Source: Streptomyces coeruleorubidus (GTDB taxonomy: Bacteria; Actinomycetota; Actinomycetes; Streptomycetales; Streptomycetaceae). Taken from it: 64,000 nt of DNA. Each line of letters begins with the position of its first letter. Position 1 is the first letter of the stretch. Both the position numbers and the translations under genes were made by a program. Of the stretch, positions 51,841 through 59,938 are shown in pieces. The notes under the pieces are model-generated. The model had not been told where the DNA came from. It saw only the letters and a program-made list of their open reading frames with translations, and searched no databases. Where the stretch lies: positions 3,782,001 to 3,846,000 of the forward strand of contig NZ_CP118527.1 in assembly GCF_028885415.1 (NCBI RefSeq). Direction: 5' to 3'.

Positions 51841-53418
51841 TACCTCGGCGGTCGCGGCACCGGCGGTCGCCACCCCGGTGGACGGCTCATCGACGGCCGG
51901 TGCGTCGGCCGGGGTCCTCCGGACGTGGAGGCGGACGATCACCCCGTCCCGGGTGTGTTCCTCCCGGACGGTGAACTCCTCCGCCAGGACGGCCAGTTTC
52001 GTGCGCTCGACCGGATCGGACGGAGACCAGCGCGGGTCCAGCGCGTACGCCTCGGCGACGACCCAGACGCGGTGCACCGAGGCGAGCCTGTGCCGCAGTT
52101 CCCCGGGGGTCGCCTCGCGGCCCCACAGCGTCCCGGACCGGGGCGCCGGCTCCCGCAGCGCGATGTCCTGGACCTGCCGGAACCCCTTGGGGTAGGCCAA
52201 TGCGGCGAGCCTCCCGACCGACGGGACGAACAGCACCGGGTCGCCGGGGCGCATCAGGCGGAGGGCGAGCGCGGAGACGACGGCGAGGTTGTCGGGGCGG
52301 TGGGCGGCGGAGCGGTCCTGGCGGTGGACGGGGAGATGGTGGACGAAGGTGACGGTGAGGGCGAGGACGCCGGTGACGCCCAGCAGGGCGTGCACCTGCC
52401 GGCCGCCGACCCGCACCCGCCGCCCGGCGAACCGCACCCGCCCCAGCGCTCCGGCCACCCGCCCGGCCCCGGCGGCCACCAGCAGGGACGCACCGGCCAG
52501 GGAGTAGAGCACGTACCGGTCGTGGAACAGCGGCCGTACCTGCGACACGGCCATCAGGATCCCCGGCGGCACGAGCAGCAGCGGGAGCGCGACCGCCGCC
52601 AGGCGCCGCGTCCGGAGCCCGACGGCCATCAGCAGCAGCGAGCCCCAGAAGACCACCCCGGCCGGGCCGGGAGAGAAGTGCCGCACCAGCCTCTCGGCCC
52701 TGTCCCACCCGGGCGTCACCAGCCACGCCACCTGCCCGGACTGCCCCTGCGACACCCACACCAGCGGCAGCAGGAGCAGCACGACCGCTCCCGCCGCACA
52801 TCCCCAGCCGGACCACACCCTCCTCGGCACCCGCAGCAGGGCCAGCGTCAGCGCGTGCGCGCACAGCACCAGCACCGCCAGCTCGTGCAGCAGACAGGTC
52901 AGGGCGACGACGGCCCCGTACGGCCACCAGGCCCGTGCGGTGGCTGCCTCAACCGCCCTGAGAAGCAGCAGCGTCGCCCCCGCCACACCCGCCGCGACGA
53001 GCGCGTACGACCGTCCCTCCTGGGCGTAGTGGCCGGTCATCGGCGTGATCGCGTAGAGGAGACCGGCCCACAGGCCCACCCACGGCCCGGCCAGCCGGAC
53101 GCCGAGGGCCGCGACCAGGCCGGCGGTCGCCGTGGCCGCGCACACCGACGGCAGGCGCAGAACGACCTCGCCCGGGTGGACGGCGAGGACGGCGTGCATG
53201 AACAGGTAGTACAGGCCGTGCACCGCGTCCACGTCGTGCAGCAGCCGCCAGATCTGCGGCACCGTGCGCTGCGCCACCTGGAAGGTGACGCTCTCGTCGC
53301 CCCACATGCCGCCGCGGTCCAGCCCCCACAGCCCGATCACCGGCATCACCGCCATGGGAACCGCCACGGGCACCACGCCCGCGCCCGACCGGCCGTTCCC
53401 CCTCGACTGTCCGCTCAT
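51778..53418 (-). CDS. GT39/PMT-type membrane glycosyltransferase
   Basis: The 546-residue protein has about eleven hydrophobic spans. The first external loop has LDRGGMWGDESVTFQVAQRT, where GDES is the acidic motif of dolichyl/polyprenyl-phosphate mannosyltransferase-like enzymes. VDAVHGLYYLFMH and TGHYAQEGRSYAL follow. It probably transfers a sugar from a polyprenyl phosphate outside the membrane. ATG 53418 was chosen; a GTG lies one codon upstream. The last 35 residues are low-complexity and come from the 30-bp repeat array, so the original stop may have been displaced. Divergent from the GT2 gene at 53513. Confidence 0.82.
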   Translation of the reverse strand: MSGQSRGNGRSGAGVVPVAVPMAVMPVIGLWGLDRGGMWGDESVTFQVAQRTVPQIWRLLHDVDAVHGLYYLFMHAVLAVHPGEVVLRLPSVCAATATAGLVAALGVRLAGPWVGLWAGLLYAITPMTGHYAQEGRSYALVAAGVAGATLLLLRAVEAATARAWWPYGAVVALTCLLHELAVLVLCAHALTLALLRVPRRVWSGWGCAAGAVVLLLLPLVWVSQGQSGQVAWLVTPGWDRAERLVRHFSPGPAGVVFWGSLLLMAVGLRTRRLAAVALPLLLVPPGILMAVSQVRPLFHDRYVLYSLAGASLLVAAGAGRVAGALGRVRFAGRRVRVGGRQVHALLGVTGVLALTVTFVHHLPVHRQDRSAAHRPDNLAVVSALALRLMRPGDPVLFVPSVGRLAALAYPKGFRQVQDIALREPAPRSGTLWGREATPGELRHRLASVHRVWVVAEAYALDPRWSPSDPVERTKLAVLAEEFTVREEHTRDGVIVRLHVRRTPADAPAVDEPSTGVATAGAATAEVSGPRASRPPASRPPMSCPPA

Positions 53419-53512
53419 CACGGCCCGATTCTGTGCCGTTGCGCAGGCTTTGATGACACTTGATGGTGTGTTACCACTTTCATGTCATTCGCCCGGCTTA
53501 CGATCCGCCGTG

Positions 53513-55129
53513 ATGAATGCCGTACAGAACCCCGGGAGGCCTCTCCCCCAGGTCGCCGTCGTGGTCATCGGCTACGACGACGCCGCCCATGTGACGGACG
53601 CCGTGCGCTCGGCGCTCGCCCAGGGCCCGGCCGTGCGCGAGGTCGTGGCCGTCGACGACTGCTCGGCGGACGGCAGCGCCGGCCTGCTCCACCGGCTCGC
53701 CGCGTCGGAGCCCCGCCTGAAGGTCATCCGCCGCCGGGCCAACAGCGGCGGCTGCGGCACCCCGCGCAACACCGGGCTCGACGCGGTGACGTCGCCGTAC
53801 GTGATGTTCCTGGACAGCGACGACGTCCTGCCGCCCGGCGCGGTCGACGCGCTGCTCGACGCGGCGAGGGGCGCGCACGCGGAGGTCGCGAGCGGCCTGT
53901 GCGTACGCCGGGAACTGCCGTCGGGGCGCGAAGTACCCTGGCAGTCGCGCCTGTACGCCCTCCACGCCGTGGTGCCGCACCCCGCGCAGCGCCCGCGCCT
54001 GGTCCACGACACGCTCTGCGTCAACAAGCTCTACCGCACCGGCTTCCTGCGCGAGCACGGCATCCGCTTCCCCGAGGGCCGTTTCCCGTACGAGGATGTC
54101 GTCTTCACCGCGCGCGTGCTGGCCGCGGCCCCGCGCATCGCCCTGGTCCCGGACCGTGTGTACGTCTGGCACGTGCGCCGGTCCGCCGAGCGGCTGTCGA
54201 TCTCGCTGGACCGGGCCGGCGTCGAGAACTGGCGGGCCCGTACGGAGGCGTGCCGGCAGGCGTACGAGGTCCTGCTGGGCGCCGGGCAGAAGGAACTCGC
54301 CCGGGTCGCGCGCGCCAAGTTCCTCGACCACGACCTGCGGATGTACATGCGTGAACTGGGGTTGCGCGACGCTGCCTACCGGCGCTCGTGGTGGGAGATC
54401 ACGCGGGCGCATCTCGCGGAGTACGACGCGGACGACTGGGCCCGCAACCCGGCCGCTCCCGGCCGGCTGGTCGGGCGGGTCGTCCTGGCCTCCCCGGAGC
54501 CGCGCGACCTGCCCCGGCTGCGGGAGCTGGCGGCCCGCCCGGCCCGGCTGTACCCGCCGTACGCCCGGGCCGCGGACGGCACGCCCGTCTGGTCTCAGGA
54601 CCTCCCGCAGGTCTCCCTGGAGCCCCTGCTCACCCGGCCCGTGCCCGTACTGCCCCTCGCCGTCGACGCGGAACTTCGGCCACGCGCGCGTGGCGCCCGG
54701 CTGCGGCTGCGCCTGCACGAGCTGTACGGCCGGGTGGCGCAGGCGGGCCCGGAGGCGGTGGAGGTGGAGTGGCGGCACCGGGACGACGGGGACGAGGCGG
54801 TCCGTCGTACGGCCGCGCTGGTGCCGTCGGCCGGCACCTGGTCGGCGGAGACGACCGTGGACCTCCCCGCGCTGGCCGCGACCGGCGTGGGCACCTGGGA
54901 TCTGCGCCTGCGGATCCGCTTCCGCGACGGCGTGAGCCGCGACGTCACGGCGCACGCCCTCACGGGTGCCGGTCTGCTGCGCCGCAGCGCCGTCCCGAGC
55001 GCCCGGCACGGCGTGGTACTCGTACAGCCGTACGCCACGCACTCGGGCGCGCTGGCGCTGCGCGTGGCGCCCGGCGTACGCGGTGTGCTGTCCGTCGCAC
55101 GCGGAAGGCTGCGCCGCCTGCTTCACTGA
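53513..55129 (+). CDS. GT2 glycosyltransferase with C-terminal beta-rich domain
   Basis: The 538-residue protein has a GT-A domain at about 12-235 (VAVVVIGYDDAAH, VVAVDDCSADGSAG, NSGGCGTPRNTGLD, MFLDSDD, FPYEDVVFTARVL). A helical middle and a C-terminal beta-rich domain from about 360 follow. The layout is shared with the protein at 62140, and both have SGGCxxPRN. It probably adds sugars to the teichoic-type backbone or linkage unit in the cytosol. ATG 53513 (or GTG 53510). It has a 94-bp divergent promoter region with the GT39 gene. Confidence 0.83.
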   Translation: MNAVQNPGRPLPQVAVVVIGYDDAAHVTDAVRSALAQGPAVREVVAVDDCSADGSAGLLHRLAASEPRLKVIRRRANSGGCGTPRNTGLDAVTSPYVMFLDSDDVLPPGAVDALLDAARGAHAEVASGLCVRRELPSGREVPWQSRLYALHAVVPHPAQRPRLVHDTLCVNKLYRTGFLREHGIRFPEGRFPYEDVVFTARVLAAAPRIALVPDRVYVWHVRRSAERLSISLDRAGVENWRARTEACRQAYEVLLGAGQKELARVARAKFLDHDLRMYMRELGLRDAAYRRSWWEITRAHLAEYDADDWARNPAAPGRLVGRVVLASPEPRDLPRLRELAARPARLYPPYARAADGTPVWSQDLPQVSLEPLLTRPVPVLPLAVDAELRPRARGARLRLRLHELYGRVAQAGPEAVEVEWRHRDDGDEAVRRTAALVPSAGTWSAETTVDLPALAATGVGTWDLRLRIRFRDGVSRDVTAHALTGAGLLRRSAVPSARHGVVLVQPYATHSGALALRVAPGVRGVLSVARGRLRRLLH

Positions 55130-55193
55130 GAGCACGACGCGTATCGGCACAGAGCACCACCACCACGGGCCAACTGACGAGGGGACGGCCGCA

Positions 55194-56196
55194 ATGACCT
55201 GGTTGATCACCGGCGGCGCCGGCTACATCGGAGCGCACGTCGTACGGGCGATGACCGCGGCAGGCGGTGGTGTACGACGACCTGTCCACCGGTATCGCCG
55301 TGTACGACGACCTGTCCACCGGTATCGCCGGGCGGGTGCCCGACGGGGTGCCGCTGGTGGCGGGCTCGACGCTGGACGGCGAGCGGCTCGCGCGCACCCT
55401 CGCGGACCACGCCGTCACCGGCGTCGTCCACCTCGCGGCGAAGAAGCAGGTGGGCGAGTCGGTCGAGCAGCCGCTGCGCTACTACCGGGAGAACGTCGAG
55501 GGCCTGCGCGTCCTGCTGGCCGCGGTGACGGCGGCGAAGGTGCCGTCCTTCGTCTTCTCCTCCTCGGCGGCGGTGTACGGCATGCCGGACGTGGACCTGG
55601 TCACGGAGGAGACGCCCTGCGTGCCCATGTCGCCCTACGGCGAGACGAAGCTGGCCGGTGAGTGGCTGGTGCGCGCGACGGGCCGGGCGACCGGGCTGTC
55701 GACCGCGTCCCTGCGGTACTTCAACGTGGCCGGGGCGGCGAGCCCGGAGCTCGCGGACGTCGGTGTCTTCAACCTCGTCCCCATGGTCTTCGAGAAGCTC
55801 ACGGAGAACGCGCCCCCGCGCATCTTCGGCGACGACTACCCGACGCCGGACGGCACCTGCGTACGCGACTACATCCACGTCGTCGACCTGGCCGAGGCCC
55901 ATGTCGCGGCGGCCCGGGTCCTGAGCTCCTCCCCCGGCCGCGACCTCACGGTCAACATCGGCCGGGGCGAGGGCGTCTCCGTCCGCGAGATGATCGACCG
56001 CATCAACACGGTCACCGGCTACGACCGGCCGCCCACGGTCACGCCGCGCCGCCCGGGCGACCCGGCCCGAGTCGTCGCCTCCGCCGAGCGCGCGGCCGCG
56101 GAGCTGGGCTGGAAGGCCCGGCACGACGTCCAGGACATGATCACCTCGGCGTGGGAGGGCTGGGTGCGCCTGCATCCGGAGGCGGCGCGGGGCTGA
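55194..56196 (+). pseudogene. galE: galE-type UDP-glucose 4-epimerase with N-terminal frameshift
   Basis: A start ATG with GAGGGGA upstream opens MTWLITGGAGYIGAHVVRAM, the Rossmann NAD-binding motif, in one frame. From codon 25 the epimerase continues only in the +1 frame from 55267 (VYDDLSTGIAGRVPDGV, SSSAAVYG, SPYGETKLAGEW with the catalytic YxxxK, YFNVAGA). A perfect 30-bp duplication (55270-55329) immediately follows the break. An 8-bp loss at GCAGGCG microhomology would explain the shift. As written, the enzyme lacks its NAD motif unless ribosomes or polymerase slip. It would have supplied UDP-galactose to the neighbouring transferases. Sequencing error is possible. Confidence 0.75.
55270..55329 (+). 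repeat. perfect 30-bp tandem duplication inside galE
   Basis: Two adjacent identical units starting GTGTACGACGACCTGTCCAC (55270-55299 and 55300-55329) repeat the residues VYDDLSTGIA. Identity is complete, so the duplication is recent. The frameshift in galE lies within about 10 bp upstream. Confidence 0.95.
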
Positions 56197-56464
56197 TCGG
56201 CGCCGGGCCGACGACAGGGGTCCACTCGCGGACCGAGCGCACCTCGACGCCGGGCGTGCGGTGGTAGTAGGGGTCTTCGTGCAGGATCTCGTCCAGACGT
56301 GCCCGGTCGACCGTGAAGAGCAGGAGGGCGCCGGTGTCGTCGGCCCACGGGCCGGCGGCTGCCAGGTGTCCGTCGGCGTGCAGACGGGCGAGGGTCTCGC
56401 GGTGTGCGGGACGGGCGGCCAGGCGCTCCGGGGCAGGGGTGAAGGCGAGTTCCACGGCGAACAC
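56141..56464 (-). CDS. YCII-related domain protein
   Basis: The 107-residue protein reads FAVELAFTPAPERLAARPAH at the start, with HADGHLAAAGPWADDTGALLLF and the conserved DPYYHRTPGVEVRSVREW. These are the YCII/DGPF-type dimeric alpha-beta barrel blocks with His and Asp candidates. Members include dechlorinating and unknown enzymes. GTG 56464 has AAAGGA six bases upstream. Its 3' end overlaps galE by 56 bp on the opposite strand. It is divergent from a Crp/Fnr regulator whose palindrome lies between them. Confidence 0.8.
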   Translation of the reverse strand: MFAVELAFTPAPERLAARPAHRETLARLHADGHLAAAGPWADDTGALLLFTVDRARLDEILHEDPYYHRTPGVEVRSVREWTPVVGPAPISPAPPPDAGAPSPPTPR

Positions 56465-56530
56465 GGCGGGTCCTTTCCGGGCCGGTGTACGGGGTCGGTG
56501 GTGAGGTTACGCTCGGGCCGCCGGATGGTG

Positions 56531-56548
56531 CTGTATCACGCGATACAG
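56531..56548. promoter_or_regulatory. Crp/Fnr-type palindrome between divergent genes
   Basis: CTGTATCACGCGATACAG has 7-bp perfect arms (CTGTATC/GATACAG) around ACGC. It lies 13 bp upstream of the regulator start at 56561 and 67 bp upstream of the YCII gene. Size and spacing fit a Crp/Fnr dimer site, so autoregulation is likely. Confidence 0.7.
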
Positions 56549-56560
56549 ACGGGAGTCGGT

Positions 56561-57241
56561 GTGGACGGGCACGGATGGCGGCGGCTGCGGGACGTACCGC
56601 TGTTCGCGCGGTTGCCGGACGCCGACCTGGTCGCCCTGTGGGACGTGTCCGTACCGCGCCGCTACGCCGCCGGGGAGGTACTGCGGATGCAGGGCGAGCC
56701 GGCCGATCATCTGCTCGTGCTGCTGAGCGGGAGCACGGCGGCGTCCGCGGCGACGGCGGGTGGGCGGGTGGTGCGGTTCGGCACGTGGAGGGGGCCGTGC
56801 GCGCTGGACAAGGTGGCGCTGCTCGACGGGGCGGGCCACACCGCGACGTTCACGGCGGTCGGGGCGTGCAGCGTGCGCGCCGTGCCGCGAGCGCGGTTCA
56901 TGACGCTGCTCGACGACTCCGCGGCGGTCCGCTCACATGTGCTGCGGCTGCTGGCCGCCCAGGCGCGCGCCCAGCAGGACCGGCTGACGGTCACGATGAC
57001 CCTGCCGTGCGAGGCACGCCTCGCGGCCTGGCTGCTGGAAACGGCGGCCGACAGCGGGCCTCTGGTCTCCCTGCCCGGTTCCCAGCAGGGCCTCGCCGAC
57101 CTGCTCGGTGTCACCCGGGTGACGGTGAACCGCGCGCTGTCCCGCCTCCGGTGTGACGGCCTGGTCCGTCCGGCACCGGACGGCCGGATCGAACTGCTCG
57201 CCCCGGAGCTGCTTGCGCAGCGCGCCGCCCGGCACGGCTGA
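56561..57241 (+). CDS. Crp/Fnr-family transcriptional regulator
   Basis: The 226-residue protein has a cyclic-nucleotide-binding-like beta-roll (about 10-125: FARLPDADLVALWDVSVPRR, GEVLRMQGEPADHLLVLLSG) and a C-terminal Crp helix-turn-helix (PGSQQGLADLLGVTRVTVNR near 178-197). No Cys cluster for an iron-sulphur centre is present. GTG 56561 with GGGAG six bases upstream was chosen over the in-frame ATG 56525, because the palindrome would otherwise lie inside the gene. The effector is unknown. Confidence 0.88.
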   Translation: MDGHGWRRLRDVPLFARLPDADLVALWDVSVPRRYAAGEVLRMQGEPADHLLVLLSGSTAASAATAGGRVVRFGTWRGPCALDKVALLDGAGHTATFTAVGACSVRAVPRARFMTLLDDSAAVRSHVLRLLAAQARAQQDRLTVTMTLPCEARLAAWLLETAADSGPLVSLPGSQQGLADLLGVTRVTVNRALSRLRCDGLVRPAPDGRIELLAPELLAQRAARHG

Positions 57242-57255
57242 CGGGCGACCCGGCC

Positions 57256-57882
57256 CTACAGCGCCTTCAACGCCTCCGCGCTGGCCCGGGCCAGCGACCC
57301 CAGATACCCCTTGGGCAGCTTGGGGCTGCGGATCACCACCGAGCGCCAGTAGAGCGGTCCGGAGATCAGGTCGAGGGCCAGGTCTCGGTCGAGGCCCCGG
57401 CGGAGTTCGCCGCGGGCTTCCGCCGCCGTGACGATGCCGGTCGCGACACCGTCCTGGCCCTCGCGCAGGGCCTTCTGGAGGGCCTCGGCGATCTCCGGGT
57501 TGCGGGCCGCCTCGGCCTGGAGGTCGGGGATGACCTGCGAGGCGACGGGGTGGCGCAGGGCGCGGGACGTCACCTCGTACAGCAGCCGCAGGTCGCCCTC
57601 CAGTGAGCCGGTGTCCGGCACGGGCAGGCCCTGCACGGCGAGCGCCGAGACGATGTCGAGGACCAGGTGCAGCTTGGAGCGCCAGCGGCGGTACACCGCC
57701 GTCTTCCCGACCCCCGCCCGGCGCGCGATCCCCTCGATGGACATCCGCGCGTAGCCGACGGCCGCGAGCTCCTCGAAGACGGCCGCCCGGATGGCTTCCG
57801 TCACGTCCTCCCGCAGTACGGCCGCCCCCGCGGGGGCCCGGCGGCGCCGGGGCTGCTGGGGCTCGTCGGGCTTCGTCGTCAT
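57256..57882 (-). CDS. TetR-family transcriptional regulator
   Basis: The 208-residue protein has the TetR HTH at about 30-75 (EAIRAAVFEELAAVGYARMS, IEGIARRAGVGKTAVYRRWR). The C-terminal domain (ASQVIPDLQAEAARNPEIAE, YWRSVV) is of the TetR_C_11-like type. It is divergent from the teichoic-acid exporter gene tagG with 211 bp between starts, so tagGH is its most likely target. It is convergent with the Crp/Fnr gene (14-bp gap). Confidence 0.9.
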   Translation of the reverse strand: MTTKPDEPQQPRRRRAPAGAAVLREDVTEAIRAAVFEELAAVGYARMSIEGIARRAGVGKTAVYRRWRSKLHLVLDIVSALAVQGLPVPDTGSLEGDLRLLYEVTSRALRHPVASQVIPDLQAEAARNPEIAEALQKALREGQDGVATGIVTAAEARGELRRGLDRDLALDLISGPLYWRSVVIRSPKLPKGYLGSLARASAEALKAL

Positions 57883-57991
57883 GCCGACAGCATAGGGCGT
57901 CACGACGAAACGGTTGCGTTCCGACGTTCGATCGACGTACGCTCCCGTTGCGACGATACGGTCCCGTCCCGACGTAAGAAATCGTGAAGAG

Positions 57992-58039
57992 TCCGGTAAG
58001 AACCGACCCGCCGCATCCGGCAAGAACCGCCCCAGCGCA
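57992..58039. repeat. 24-bp direct repeat upstream of tagG
   Basis: Two adjacent 24-bp units starting TCCGG(T/C)AAGAACCG (57992-58015 and 58016-58039) differ at four or five positions. They lie in the tetR-tagG divergent region, 55-100 bp upstream of the tagG start. The plus frame is open through them (SGKNRP twice), so they could be coding if tagG starts further upstream; an operator role is equally possible. Confidence 0.55.
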
Positions 58040-58093
58040 TCGCTCTTCGCGACCCCACAGGTCCCACACCCCCCTCGAACGAAAGCAGCGGAT

Positions 58094-59008
58094 GTGAGCC
58101 AGGTCCTCCACACACCGCCCCAAGCACCGGCCCCGGCCGACGACGACCTCGCGGCCCTCGCCGCCCGCCACGGCCTCTCCGTCAGCGGCGCCCGCCCCTC
58201 CCTGCCCGAGTACGTCCGCCAGCTGTGGGCCCGCCGCCACTTCATCACCGCGTTCGCCACCGCCAAGCTCACCGCCCAGTACAGCCAGGCGAAGCTCGGC
58301 CAGGTCTGGCAGGTCATGACCCCGCTGCTGAACGCGGCGGTCTACTACTTCATCTTCGGCGTGCTGCTCGGCACCAAGCACGGAGTACCGGACTACATCC
58401 CGTTCCTGGTCACCGGCGTGTTCATCTGGACGTTCACACAGAGCTCGATCATGGCGGGCACCCGCGCCATCTCCGGCAACCTCGGCCTGGTGCGCGCCCT
58501 GCACTTCCCGCGCGCCGCGCTGCCCCTGTCGTTCTGCCTCCAGCAGCTGCAGCAGCTGCTGTTCTCGATGGGCGCCCTGGTCGTCATCCTGCTCTGCTTC
58601 GGAGTGCCGGTCGGGGTGTCCTGGCTGCTGGCGCTGCCGGCGCTGTTCCTGCAGTTCACGTTCAACGCGGGCGTCTCCATGGTCATGGCCCGGATGGGCG
58701 CCAAGACCCCGGACATCGCCCAGCTGATGCCGTTCGTGCTGCGCACCTGGATGTACGTCTCGGGCGTCATGTGGAGCATCGACAAGCTGGCGCAGAAGGA
58801 CAGCCTCCCGCACGCGGTGACGGTGGCGCTCACGGTCAACCCGGCCGCCGTCTACATCGACCTGATGCGCTTCGCCCTGATCGACAGCTTCCACGCGAGC
58901 CAGCTCCCGGCCCATGTGTGGGCGCTCGCCGCCGGCTGGGCGCTGGTCGCCGGCGTCGGCGGCTTCATCTACTTCTGGAAGGCTGAGGAGACGTACGGCC
59001 GTGGCTGA
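58094..59008 (+). CDS. tagG: TagG-like ABC-2 permease, teichoic acid exporter
   Basis: The 304-residue protein starts at GTG 58094 and has an N-terminal amphipathic region (PSLPEYVRQLWARRHFITAF). Six ABC-2 spans follow (YYFIFGVLLGTKHGV; FLVTGVFIWTFTQSSIMAG; VIGNLGLVRAL-type block NLGLVRALHFPRA). It forms the membrane half of the exporter that flips undecaprenyl-linked teichoic polymer. It overlaps tagH by 8 bp. Divergent from a TetR regulator. Homology is to TagG/Wzm exporters of Gram-positive walls. Confidence 0.9.
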   Translation: MSQVLHTPPQAPAPADDDLAALAARHGLSVSGARPSLPEYVRQLWARRHFITAFATAKLTAQYSQAKLGQVWQVMTPLLNAAVYYFIFGVLLGTKHGVPDYIPFLVTGVFIWTFTQSSIMAGTRAISGNLGLVRALHFPRAALPLSFCLQQLQQLLFSMGALVVILLCFGVPVGVSWLLALPALFLQFTFNAGVSMVMARMGAKTPDIAQLMPFVLRTWMYVSGVMWSIDKLAQKDSLPHAVTVALTVNPAAVYIDLMRFALIDSFHASQLPAHVWALAAGWALVAGVGGFIYFWKAEETYGRG

Positions 59009-59831
59009 GCACCTGAGCGAGAAGATCCCCACCGTCGTCGCCGACGGCGTCGACATCGTCTACCGCGTCAACGGCACCGGCGCCGGACGCGGCTCCGCGA
59101 CCGCCGCCCTCAACCGCATGCTGCGCCGGGGGCAGACCGAGAAGGCGTCGGGCGTGCGCCGGGTGCACGCCGTGAAGAACGTGTCCTTCGTGGCGTACCG
59201 GGGCGAGGCGATCGGCCTGATCGGCACCAACGGCTCCGGCAAGTCGACCCTGCTGAAGGCCGTCGCCGGGCTCCTCCCCGTGGAGAACGGCCGTATCCAC
59301 ACCGACGGCCAGCCCTCCCTGCTCGGTGTCAACGCGGCCCTGATGAACGACCTGACCGGCGAGCGCAACGTGTACCTCGGCGGCCTGGCCATGGGCATGT
59401 CCCGCGAGCAGATCAGGGAGCGCTACCAGGACATCGTCGACTTCTCCGGCATCAACGAGAAGGGCGACTTCATCACGCTGCCGATGCGCACGTACTCCTC
59501 GGGCATGGCCGCGCGCCTGCGGTTCTCCATCGCCGCCGCCAAGGACCACGACGTACTGCTGATCGACGAGGCGCTGGCCACCGGCGACCGCTCCTTCCAG
59601 AAGCGCTCCGAGGACCGCATCCGCGAGCTGCGCAAGCACGCCGGGACGGTGTTCCTGGTCAGCCACAACAACAAGTCGATCCGCGACACCTGCGACCGCG
59701 TGCTCTGGCTGGAGCGCGGGGAACTGCGCATGGACGGGCCGACGGAGGACGTCCTCAAGGAGTACGAGGCGTTCACCGGCGACAAGTCCCCCAAGGCCAA
59801 GCCGCAGCCCAAGGTGCCTGTTCCCTCGTAA
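59001..59831 (+). CDS. tagH: TagH-like ABC ATPase, teichoic acid exporter
   Basis: The 276-residue protein has Walker A GTNGSGKST at about 75-83, the SLLGVNAALMNDLTGERNV block typical of polysaccharide-export ATPases, the signature YSSGMAARLRFSIA and Walker B VLLIDEALATGD with SHNNKSI after it. There is no long C-terminal SH3/wall-binding domain as in B. subtilis TagH. The GTG start lies within tagG. Its stop codon is inside a 19-bp tandem duplication. Confidence 0.92.
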   Translation: MAEHLSEKIPTVVADGVDIVYRVNGTGAGRGSATAALNRMLRRGQTEKASGVRRVHAVKNVSFVAYRGEAIGLIGTNGSGKSTLLKAVAGLLPVENGRIHTDGQPSLLGVNAALMNDLTGERNVYLGGLAMGMSREQIRERYQDIVDFSGINEKGDFITLPMRTYSSGMAARLRFSIAAAKDHDVLLIDEALATGDRSFQKRSEDRIRELRKHAGTVFLVSHNNKSIRDTCDRVLWLERGELRMDGPTEDVLKEYEAFTGDKSPKAKPQPKVPVPS

Positions 59832-59848
59832 GGTGCCCGTTCCCTCGT
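59811..59848 (+). repeat. 19-bp tandem duplication over the tagH stop codon
   Basis: AAGGTGCC(T/C)GTTCCCTCGT occurs at 59811-59829 and 59830-59848 with one difference. The first copy is coding (KVPVPS) and ends at TAA; the second lies directly after and would read the same residues to a TGA. It is a recent slippage event with no effect on the product. Confidence 0.9.
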
Positions 59849-59938
59849 GAGGCGCACCCTGGTCGGCCCTTTTGTCGCATTGGTGACACCATGACCGAAC
59901 AAGGTCCGCCTGGTGCGACGAGATGGAGGAGCCCTGTG

